Shown here in pieces: positions 57,506-64,000 of a DNA stretch of 64,000 nucleotides. The notes beneath the pieces were generated by a model that saw only the letters and a program-made list of their open reading frames with translations, was not told where the DNA came from and did no database searches. The translations under genes and the position numbers were made by a program. Position 1 is the first letter of the stretch. Every line of letters starts with the position of its first letter. This DNA comes from Methylobacterium sp. E-005 (lineage in GTDB: Bacteria > Pseudomonadota > Alphaproteobacteria > Rhizobiales > Beijerinckiaceae): NCBI RefSeq assembly GCF_022829725.1, contig NZ_JAKSYG010000238.1, positions 1 through 64,000 of the forward strand. The letters are read 5' to 3'.

Positions 57506-58519
57506 TTATCGGACTTCGGCGAGGTAACGTTCGGAATAGGCCTTCTGCGCGCCTTGCGCCTTGCCCCAATCGACGGCCTTGGCGCGGGCATAGTCGCTCG
57601 CGGGCAGGAACTTGTCGGCGATGTCCTGCGGCATGGCGATCGGCAGGGCCGGTCGCAGATAGGCCCGCGCCCAGAATGCCTGCCCCTTGTCGGAGAGGAG
57701 ATAGTCGAGCACCTTCTGCGCCTTCTCGGCATGCGGCGCGTTCTTCACCAGGGTCATGACGTAGGGGAAGCTCACGCTGCCCTCGCAGGGGAGCACGAAG
57801 GCAAACCGGCCCTTCTCGGTGTACTTCGCCCGGTAGGCGTTGAAATCGTAATCGAGCAGGATCGGGATCTCGCCGGAGACCACACGGGCATAGGATGTCT
57901 GCTTGGTGACGATGGCGTTGTTCTTGGCCAGCGCCTTGAAGAACGCGATGGCCGGGGTGAAATCGTCGAGGCTGCCGCCAAGGCTGAGATTCACCGCGAC
58001 CGAGGAGACGTAGCCGACGGCGGCCGAGGTCGGATCGAGATAGGCGACGAGGCCGTCATAGGCCGGCTTCTTCAGGTCGGCCCAGCAGGCGGGAATAGGG
58101 GCGCCGTTCAACGCATCGACGTTGACGAAGAGCCCCAGGGTGCCCTGGTGAACCGTCCACCACCGGCCCTGCGGATCCTTCAGCCCCTCGGGGATGGCGT
58201 CGAAGCGTGCGGGCTTCCAGGCCTGCACGAGGTCCTGGCCGGCGGCGGCGATGCCGGCATTGACGCCGAGATAGGCGATGTCGGCGATGGGGCTCGCCTT
58301 CTCGGCGATGATCTGCGCGATCGCCTGGCCGGAATTCTTGTTGTCGGCCGGGATATCGATGCCGAGATCGGTCTTGATGTCGGTCAGCATCTGGCCCCAA
58401 TTGGCCCATTCCGGGGGGCAATTGTAGCAGATCACGTCTGCGGCCTGCGCCGGGTTGGCAGGGGCCAAGGCAAGCCCGGCGAAAACCGCGAGGCTGGCGA
58501 GGGTGCCTTTGAGGATCAT
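57506..58519 (-). CDS. ABC transporter substrate-binding protein
   Basis: A 337-residue periplasmic binding protein of the iron/polyamine/phosphonate class. The signal peptide is MILKGTLASLAVFAGLALAPANPAQA. The mature protein begins ADVICYNCPPEWANWGQMLTDIKTDLG, with an unusual Cys-Tyr-Asn-Cys that could form a disulphide at the ligand cleft. Then come SPIADIAYLGVNAGIAAAG, WWTVHQGTLGLFVNVDAL and ARVVSGEIPILLDYDFNAYRAKY, matching AfuA/PhnD/PotD-like folds. The ATG at 58519 is given; a GTG at 58534 is possible. It overlaps or nearly abuts the LacI stop (58531). Substrate is unknown but should be the ligand of the whole operon. Confidence 0.88.
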   Translation of the reverse strand: MILKGTLASLAVFAGLALAPANPAQAADVICYNCPPEWANWGQMLTDIKTDLGIDIPADNKNSGQAIAQIIAEKASPIADIAYLGVNAGIAAAGQDLVQAWKPARFDAIPEGLKDPQGRWWTVHQGTLGLFVNVDALNGAPIPACWADLKKPAYDGLVAYLDPTSAAVGYVSSVAVNLSLGGSLDDFTPAIAFFKALAKNNAIVTKQTSYARVVSGEIPILLDYDFNAYRAKYTEKGRFAFVLPCEGSVSFPYVMTLVKNAPHAEKAQKVLDYLLSDKGQAFWARAYLRPALPIAMPQDIADKFLPASDYARAKAVDWGKAQGAQKAYSERYLAEVR

Positions 58520-58530
58520 GGCTGGATCGA

Positions 58531-59562
58531 TCACGCTGCGTTGAGGGAGGAGAAGAAGCGCCGATCCCGGCAGACCGGAGCGATGGTCTCGCCGGGGGTG
58601 AAGCTGAAATCCGCGCGCAAGCGGCAGGGCGCGCGCCCGGCCCGGGCGATACCGAGCACCATCGAGGCGGCGAGCACGCCCATGGTCCGCGAGGGCTGGA
58701 CGATGGTGGTGAGCCGCGGCGACATGTGCCGGGCGAGGTCGATGCCGTCGAAGCCCGTCACCGAGACATCCTCCGGCACCCGCAGGCCCATCCGTCTGAG
58801 GGACGCGATGACGGTGACGGCCAGAAGATCGTTCGAGACGACGATGGCGCTCGGCGCATGCGCCTGGAAGGCCGGCGACAGGTCGACATCCTCGGCCGCG
58901 TCGACGAAGTCGACCTCCTGAGACGGAAGGGCTGGGAGTCCCGCGGCCGCCATCGCGTCGCGATAGCCCGCGTGGCGGCGGGCCGCCCGGTCGGAGGAGG
59001 CGAAGCGCCCGCCCAGAAACAGGATCGACCGGTGGCCGAGCCTGATCAGCTCCTCGGTGAGTCGCCGCATCGCCGCCCGGTTGTCGATGGAAACGGCGCC
59101 GAGTCCGGCCGGGACGTTCTCGTTGTAAACGGTCGCGGCGGGAAGCCGCTGACGGGCAACCTGCGCCAGGGCCTCGCTTGTGGCCGGATCACAGACCGTC
59201 ATGACGAGTCCGGTCGGGTAGTCCGCCATGAGGGCCGCCACGATGCCGACCTCCCGGGCGGTGTCGTAATGCGTCTGCGCCAGGATGACCGACAGGCCGT
59301 TCGCCTGAGCCACCTGCTCCACGCCGGCCACGACGCCTGCGAAGACGGGATTCGTCAGGCTCGGTACGAGAACGCCGAGGACGGCGCGCCGGTCGTCGCG
59401 GGGGGACGACAGGGGAAAGCCGAGTTGCAGCGCCGCCTGCACCACGCGCTTCTGCATGGGTTCGCTCACAGGGCCGTTGCCCGTCGCGACGCGGCTGACC
59501 GTAGCGATGGAGCAGCCGGCCCGCGCCGCCACCTCTCTGACCGTCGGGGTCCCGCCGTCCAT
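58531..59562 (-). CDS. LacI family transcriptional regulator
   Basis: A 343-residue repressor. The N-terminal helix-turn-helix TVREVAARAGCSIATVSRVATGNGPVSEPMQKRVVQAALQLGFPLSS (about 6-52) is the LacI DNA-binding head with hinge. The rest is a periplasmic-binding-protein-like effector domain with LVPSLTNPVFAGVVAGVEQVAQANG, GLVMTVCDP, RSILFLGGRFASSDRAARRHAGYRDAM and DVSVTGFDGIDLARHMSPRLTTIVQP. The ATG at 59562 places the HTH correctly; longer frames are not credible. It is first in the leftward operon with the ABC transporter and phosphoesterase genes, so it probably controls that operon and its own gene through the gap upstream. A palindrome at 59611-59624 is a candidate operator. Confidence 0.92.
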   Translation of the reverse strand: MDGGTPTVREVAARAGCSIATVSRVATGNGPVSEPMQKRVVQAALQLGFPLSSPRDDRRAVLGVLVPSLTNPVFAGVVAGVEQVAQANGLSVILAQTHYDTAREVGIVAALMADYPTGLVMTVCDPATSEALAQVARQRLPAATVYNENVPAGLGAVSIDNRAAMRRLTEELIRLGHRSILFLGGRFASSDRAARRHAGYRDAMAAAGLPALPSQEVDFVDAAEDVDLSPAFQAHAPSAIVVSNDLLAVTVIASLRRMGLRVPEDVSVTGFDGIDLARHMSPRLTTIVQPSRTMGVLAASMVLGIARAGRAPCRLRADFSFTPGETIAPVCRDRRFFSSLNAA

Positions 59563-60567
59563 CACCCTCGAATCCCAGCCCGCGACGTTGCGGCCGGGCC
59601 TTATGGATCGGCCATCTTGATGGCAGGATGACAGTGTTTCAGCCGTTTTCAGCGGCCCCGCGGAGATCCTGGCGCGTCGATCGGGGGCATTCGAGAACGT
59701 CGGATAGCTGCGAACCAAGCAGGCGACTGGAAAATTCGGTGCTCCTCCAGTCATCAGGCGGTATCGGAGGCTATGTCCGATAGACCGTGCACCGTGTCAC
59801 CCGAGGGGCAGCACGGCTCCCGGACGCGTCCGATCGGCTGTGCTGACGGGCTTCAGGAACCCCCGGTCCTCGACGCTGCCGACGCTGCCCCGGCCTGCCC
59901 TGCGCCGTAAGCCGTCTGTCGGACCTGATCTCCATCTTCCTGGGCCGGATCCGAGGCGAGCCTCATCACCGTGTGATACGATCGGCAGAGCCTCAGGAGG
60001 CCGCGCTCCGCCGACGCGGCGTTTGGACAGGGCCGTCGAAAGGCCACCGCGGCTGCCGGACTATCCGCATCCGGGATGCGAGGCTCGTCGAATGGCAGCT
60101 GGGCGCATCACAGCCACAGGAGCGGCGGGACATCCGTCCGTTCTCGAGGTCCGCATGGCCGGCTGTGAAGGGTTGCGTCGGGCCGGGCGGAATGGCCGCC
60201 CGGGGTGGATTACCGCCGGTCCGCTCCTGGACGTCAAATGTAAGAGTGGGATCCGCTTGCGGATCGTCGTTGACATTCAGAAGGCCCACCCGCGGGCGAC
60301 TCGACCCAACTGCGCGCGCCGTTCTGGCTGAAGAGAGGACGTCCGCCTCAAGTCAGTCGATCGACCGAAGCTGATCTTGTCTGCGACGCTTCCGTTCACA
60401 CGTGCCTGCTCCACCATCGACCTGCTTTATCGTCCCGCGTCGACGCGGCGCGCCTTTTGGACACAGAGGAAAAATACCGACTTCGAAGTCTTGCTATCCG
60501 GCAAACAGGCATACCTTGCAGAAGGAGCAAGTCCCGATCCGCAAGCATCTGAATCAAGGAGCATGGA
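59563..60567. other. Gene-poor kilobase between divergent regulators, with a palindrome at 59611-59624
   Basis: No frame here has a leader, ribosome binding site and domain-like protein, so I call no gene. The only clear element is GCCATC-tt-GATGGC (59611-59624), a perfect inverted repeat 49 bases before the LacI-type start and a candidate operator. Composition is GC-rich like the chromosome. The rest may be decayed sequence or the long leader regions of the two divergent regulator genes. A short leader with AAGGAGC lies before the AraC start at 60568. Confidence 0.45.
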
Positions 60568-61509
60568 TTGACCGAGCGCCACCGCGTCAAAACGCTGAGG
60601 CAGAGCACGGCCGAAGTCGAGTCGAAGCGAGCGTTCGAGTTCTGGTGCGATACGGCGCTGGCCATGTCCGGCGTCTCCATCGCTGGGGTCGAGGAACGGC
60701 GGTCGTTCGCAGCCAGTCGCCTCGTCGCTGTGACGGCCCACGGCACCTTGCTGCACACCGAAGGCCCGCGGGTCGATGTCGAGCGCTCGGCGCGCCATGT
60801 CCGCCAGGACGGGCGCGACACCATCACAATCGCCCTCGTCCTGCGCGGCAATCAGTATGTCGCCCAGGGGACCCGCGGCGGGCGGATGTCTCCCGGCGAC
60901 ATCAGCATCACCGACTCCGGACGTCCGTTCCTGATCGGGGCCTACGAGGATTACGAGGAAATCCGGCTGAGCGCGACACGTGCGGATTTCAAGGCCCATA
61001 TCGGCGAGCCGGACGCCTATGCCGGGCGCCTGATCGGCCGCAGCCCCCTCAATGCACTGTTCGCGACCTATCTGCGGTCCTACGCAGCCTTGGTGCCGGG
61101 CATGACGGAGGCCGAGGCCGGCATCGCGAACGAGGGCACCCTCCATCTGCTTCGTGGTTTGGTGGGCGCTCCGACGGGCGACGTCAGGGCGACCGCGCTG
61201 CGGTCACTGGCCGCGGTGCACATCGAGCGCAGCCTGCACCATCCGAAATTCGGTCCCGACGCCCTGTGCCGGACGTTGTGCGTCTCCCGCAGCCGTCTCT
61301 ACGCCGCCTTCGCCGATGGCGAGGGGGTGGCGGCGGCGATCCGCGACGCGCGCCTCGACCGAGCGCATCGCCAGTTGTCGGTACCTTCCGGCGACAGCAT
61401 CGCGACGATTATGTACCGGTGCGGCTTCACCAACGCGTCGGTCTTCAGCACCGCCTTCCGTCGGCGCTTCGGAAGCACGCCGCGCGATCTCAAAGCCGCG
61501 AACCCCTGA
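60568..61509 (+). CDS. AraC family transcriptional regulator
   Basis: A 313-residue regulator. Its N-terminal part (FWCDTALAMSGVSIAGVEERRSF through SPGDISITDSGRPFLIGA, about 26-130) is an AraC-binding-2-type sensory domain as in FeaR/NitR. The C-terminal HTH_18 domain has AAVHIERSLHHPKFGPDALCRTLCVSRSRLYAAF and SGDSIATIMYRCGFTNASVFSTAFRRRFGSTPRDLK (about 210-312), with both helix-turn-helix units. The start is TTG 60568, supported by AGGAG six to ten bases upstream. Overlapping ATG 60563 gives only two codons. Its target is not apparent: the flanking genes are a gene-poor gap and, downstream, a convergent PilZ gene. Confidence 0.9.
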   Translation: MTERHRVKTLRQSTAEVESKRAFEFWCDTALAMSGVSIAGVEERRSFAASRLVAVTAHGTLLHTEGPRVDVERSARHVRQDGRDTITIALVLRGNQYVAQGTRGGRMSPGDISITDSGRPFLIGAYEDYEEIRLSATRADFKAHIGEPDAYAGRLIGRSPLNALFATYLRSYAALVPGMTEAEAGIANEGTLHLLRGLVGAPTGDVRATALRSLAAVHIERSLHHPKFGPDALCRTLCVSRSRLYAAFADGEGVAAAIRDARLDRAHRQLSVPSGDSIATIMYRCGFTNASVFSTAFRRRFGSTPRDLKAANP

Positions 61510-61758
61510 GGGCGGACGCTTCTTTCGGACCTGGGGCGGCCAGCAACCGCATCACCGGCCTGGCCCAGGACGCCGCGACGCCGGGGCGGAGCTGCGACGT
61601 CGCATGAATGGACTGAGGCGGCTCGAAGAGGCGCAATGAGCTTATCGCGGCCAGAGCACCGGCGGAACGTCCGTCCGCTTTCGGGAGCCGCGCGGCCACG
61701 CAACGGCGACTGAATCGGGTCGAAACCAGATCGGCTGATAGCCGGAACTGATGGTCCG
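61510..61758. other. Short gene-free gap between convergent genes
   Basis: Nothing gene-like is visible in the 249 bases between the AraC and PilZ stop codons, and no strong terminator hairpin was found. Confidence 0.4.
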
Positions 61759-62010
61759 CTACTCGGCGAAAACCACGCCGAACCGCGCACCGGTGCGCCG
61801 GACGACCGTGCAGCGTCGGAATGTCTGATCGATCGCAGTCAGCAGGGTGAACGTCTCCGGCACGGCGTCCTCCTCACCGGCCTCCAGCAGGGCGCCGGTA
61901 TCCGACATGTTCCAGACAAGGCAGCGCAGCCGCCTGTCCGAATCCGCCACCACGATATGGCCTGCGCTGAAGCAGTCCGTCCGACCCGAGAGTCGCTTTT
62001 CGTCCGTCAT
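61759..62010 (-). CDS. PilZ-domain protein
   Basis: An 83-residue single-domain protein resembling a PilZ domain, the common receptor for cyclic-di-GMP. It begins MTDEKRLSGRTDCFSAGHIVVADSDRRLRCLVWNMSDTGALLEAGEE. The R-x-x-x-R motif is replaced by RLSGR, and D-x-S-x-x-G is represented by NMSDTGALLE, so ligand binding is plausible but should be tested. It ends RRTGARFGVVFAE as PilZ domains do. ATG 62010 is chosen because GAGG lies seven bases upstream; a start at 62103 would add a polar tail. It is alone, between AraC and a histidine kinase. Confidence 0.75.
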   Translation of the reverse strand: MTDEKRLSGRTDCFSAGHIVVADSDRRLRCLVWNMSDTGALLEAGEEDAVPETFTLLTAIDQTFRRCTVVRRTGARFGVVFAE

Positions 62011-62505
62011 GTCCGACCTCGATGATGTCAGGCTCGACAGATAGGTCACGCCGCCTTCGTCCTTCTCAAGACGATGGTCGAATGTCGTGGTTGATGTCGT
62101 CATGCTTACTGTCGCCAGAAGGCAGCGGAGCAAATTGATGGCTTCTCCGGACGCGCGTGCTCCGGCGAGTCGTCAGCACACGATACGCGGTTCCGATCCT
62201 CACTGTGGGAGCTCTGGCCGGGGCGTGTCCTGGCCAAAAGCCTTCCAGCACAGCCGCTGACTGCGCAGACCCAGGACAGGACGCCGCCGCGAGGCGGGCC
62301 GATCAGCGGTACCGGGTCGGCGACCGTGCGCAGCCTGTCGCCGTCGATGCGCTCGCTGGTGGCGATGTCGACCCCCAGCCTGATCCCGGGCGGCACCAGC
62401 GCGGCCCCGCCGGTAGCGGCTCGATTGCTATGCCGCAGCAGCGTTTAGATCGCCGCCGGTCCGGCAGCGCCGTCGCCCGGCAGGCCGAACCAGACAGGGC
62501 GCCGC
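62011..62505. other. Gene-free region upstream of PilZ gene
   Basis: No supported gene in 495 bases. The first part is the leader and promoter region of the PilZ gene. Frames on both strands from 62106 to 62573 are unstructured Arg/Pro/Asp-rich shadows. I see no repeat, tRNA or hairpin of note. Confidence 0.4.
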
Positions 62506-63222
62506 CTAGGCTCTCGCGTCGTCATCATCCGACGCCGGCGCCGGATCGGCCAAGCGGCCGATCCGGACCGTGAACGGAATCCGGAGGGTATAGCGCAGAC
62601 CGTCCGGCCCGTAGGCGATGGCTGTCTGCGCCTCGAACTCGTAGGCCAGCATGTCCTCCAACAGCGTCGTTCCGAAACCCCGGCGTGCGGGCTGCGTCAC
62701 GCCAGCCCCGCCGATCTCACCCCATTCCACCACGAGGATCGGATCGGGCTCACCCGGCTCGATCCGCCATGACACCGTCACGCGTCCCCGTGGCAGGGCC
62801 AGGGCGCCGTGCTCGATCCCGTTGCTCGTCAGTTCGTGCAGCGCCAGAGCCAATCTCAGGGCGGGCTTGGGCTGAAGCCGCACGCGCGGGCCCTCAATCG
62901 TCGCCTGCTCGCCCTCGCGCACGAGATGCGCCATCAGCTCGTCCGAAATCAGGGAATGCAGATCGATCTCGCCGAGCATGTCCGTGGTGGAATGCACGCG
63001 CAGCAGAGCGCCCAGGCGCCCGTCCAGATGGGTGACGTAGGTCTCGACATCTTGAGCGCTTTCGGCGGACCGAAGCATGATGGTGCGCAGCATCGCCATC
63101 GTGGTGCGCAGGCCGTGCCGCAGGCTGTCGGGCATGCCGGCTTCATGAAGCAGGCGGCGCAGGCGGGCGTTGTCGGCGCGCAGTGCGGCAAGCTGATCCG
63201 CCACATCCCCAGGGTCAGTCAT
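62506..63222 (-). CDS. HWE/HisKA_2-type sensor histidine kinase without input domain
   Basis: A 238-residue kinase consisting only of a short N-terminal coiled coil (VADQLAALRADNARLRRLLHEAG), a dimerisation domain and a C-terminal ATPase. The putative phospho-acceptor is the His in LRHGLRTTMAMLRTIMLRSA (about 34-53). The N-box is LHELTSNGIEHGAL (about 126-139), as in the HWE/HisKA_2 group common in Rhizobiales, and the G-box RRGFGTTLLEDML. No transmembrane or PAS sensor is present, so it may respond to a partner protein, like soluble general-stress kinases of the PhyR/EcfG pathway. The ATG at 63222 has GGCGGGAA. No response regulator lies adjacent. Confidence 0.82.
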   Translation of the reverse strand: MTDPGDVADQLAALRADNARLRRLLHEAGMPDSLRHGLRTTMAMLRTIMLRSAESAQDVETYVTHLDGRLGALLRVHSTTDMLGEIDLHSLISDELMAHLVREGEQATIEGPRVRLQPKPALRLALALHELTSNGIEHGALALPRGRVTVSWRIEPGEPDPILVVEWGEIGGAGVTQPARRGFGTTLLEDMLAYEFEAQTAIAYGPDGLRYTLRIPFTVRIGRLADPAPASDDDDARA

Positions 63223-63492
63223 TTCCCGCCTCCATGGGTGTCGGATATCTGCGCAAGTCGCTGCACGCACCTGGGGTTCATCTACGCGCGGAAACGATCA
63301 GTTCGGCGGCCGACATTAGCAGGGGCAGGGCGGGGGGGCGGGAGACGGGGAAGTCGAGAACCGGCCGCGCCGATCTCACCGCGCGTGGGGATCGGCGGAA
63401 CCAGGCCATGTCCAAGAGTTACAACGCGAAAATCCTGCGGGATCGCACGATCCCATCGGATGGCGGCCCTGGTCGTACGAGCCGCGGCATCC

Positions 63493-64000
63493 TCAGAACA
63501 GCTCGATGGCGAGCGTCTCCGCCTGGTCAGTCGGGCGGCCCATGACCTGCGCGTCGACGTGGCGCTGGATCTGCGTGACATAGCGCGACCGCGCCGTCTC
63601 CAGAATGGCGGCGGGCCGGACCGGCGCCTCGGGCTCGTGCCCGCTCAGGCTCTGCCGGAGCCCGTCGAGGCAGTGCTCCAGCATCGTGTTCGACTCGTCG
63701 ATCGCCTCGATCTGCTGGCGGACAACGTCCTGGAACTGCACCTGCCCGAAGACCGACAGGACCTCGTTGCCGACCGCCTTGGTCAGGGACGCGACCTCCG
63801 TCAGGTCGCTTCGGACCATCCCGAGCAGCACCCGGGTCGTCGTCTCAGCGATGCTGTCGAGTTCGGTCATCAGGGCCTGGAGCCGCTGTTGCTCGCTCTG
63901 CGTCCCTTCGGTCCCGTGTTCAGCGGCGAGCACTTGACCGATCGTCCGCTGCACGTTCGAGACCTGCGTCCGGGCTTCTGCCATGGCCGACTGAGACGCC
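63493..64000 (-). CDS. Chemotaxis-type coiled-coil protein, truncated by window edge
   Basis: At least 163 residues with no upstream stop before the edge, so the gene may continue past 64000; ATG 63984 is the first in-frame start inside. The sequence is helical: MAEARTQVSNVQRTIGQVLAAEH, LSVFGQVQFQDVVRQQIEAIDESNTML and a polar C-terminus. The QFQDVxRQxIE segment is one I know from the ends of MCP-like or PilJ-like signalling proteins and CheZ-type phosphatases. There is no membrane helix in the visible part. It is transcribed toward the kinase gene at 62506-63222, about 270 bases away. Confidence 0.5.
   Translation of the reverse strand, partial: ASQSAMAEARTQVSNVQRTIGQVLAAEHGTEGTQSEQQRLQALMTELDSIAETTTRVLLGMVRSDLTEVASLTKAVGNEVLSVFGQVQFQDVVRQQIEAIDESNTMLEHCLDGLRQSLSGHEPEAPVRPAAILETARSRYVTQIQRHVDAQVMGRPTDQAETLAIELF

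Noticed and set aside
59840..60374. Possible genes in the gap before the AraC regulator
   Set aside because: Overlapping frames on both strands give Arg/Pro/Gly-rich translations without hydrophobic core or start signals.

Overview
The window is GC-rich chromosomal DNA with alphaproteobacterial (Rhizobiales) gene content. The best fit is Methylobacterium or a close relative, judged from protein style (TTG/GTG starts, long Rhizobiales-type GyrA, metF/metH arrangement) and from palindromic intergenic repeats of kinds I associate with that group. No database search was possible, so family names rest on motifs, length and neighbours.

Layout. 1-1171: an AT-richer stretch with two small unidentified genes, unlike the rest in base use. 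1189-12041: housekeeping and enzymes (P1-family peptidase, hydroxyisobutyrate-dehydrogenase-like oxidoreductase, chemoreceptor, S49 peptidase, His-rich secreted protein, gyrA, coaD, two cyclophilins). 12042-14804: mobA and mrp, then a TacA/TacT-type toxin-antitoxin pair with a perfect operator-like palindrome. 14816-25901: FMN-binding stress protein, pncB, an MmgE/PrpD protein with a twin-arginine-like leader, an AI-2E transporter with a C-terminal extension, a histidinol-phosphatase-like enzyme and the ycjX/ycjF pair. 26008-35935: RBBP9-like hydrolase, UvsE-type repair endonuclease, YihY protein, msrB, L,D-transpeptidase, dctA, ROK kinase and an orphan hypX. 36036-43302: bestrophin-like channel, then a methionine-cycle block of ArsR-methyltransferase regulator, metF and metH. 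43432-44060: a TumE/TumA-type toxin-antitoxin pair.

44192-53389 is a catabolic locus, apparently for a sugar acid. A four-gene leftward operon (RraA-like protein, MFS transporter, IlvD/Edd dehydratase, exported lactonase) and a two-gene rightward operon (ThDP enzyme, ketoglutarate-semialdehyde dehydrogenase) flank a GntR/FCD regulator. The same operator-like sequence lies ahead of both operons, which argues for one regulon. The usual 2-keto-3-deoxy-acid dehydratase is absent.

53450-53524 is tRNA-Gln(UUG). 53832-59562 is a compact leftward operon of LacI regulator, binding protein, two permeases, ATPase and a metallophosphoesterase. The last has its seven metal ligands at the same residue numbers as I recall for the glycerophosphodiesterase GpdQ, so the operon probably takes up and cleaves an organic phosphodiester. 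59563-64000 is regulatory: a gene-poor kilobase, an AraC regulator, a PilZ protein, an HWE-type histidine kinase and a truncated chemotaxis-type protein at the edge.

I found no CRISPR array, rRNA operon, intact insertion sequence or prophage.
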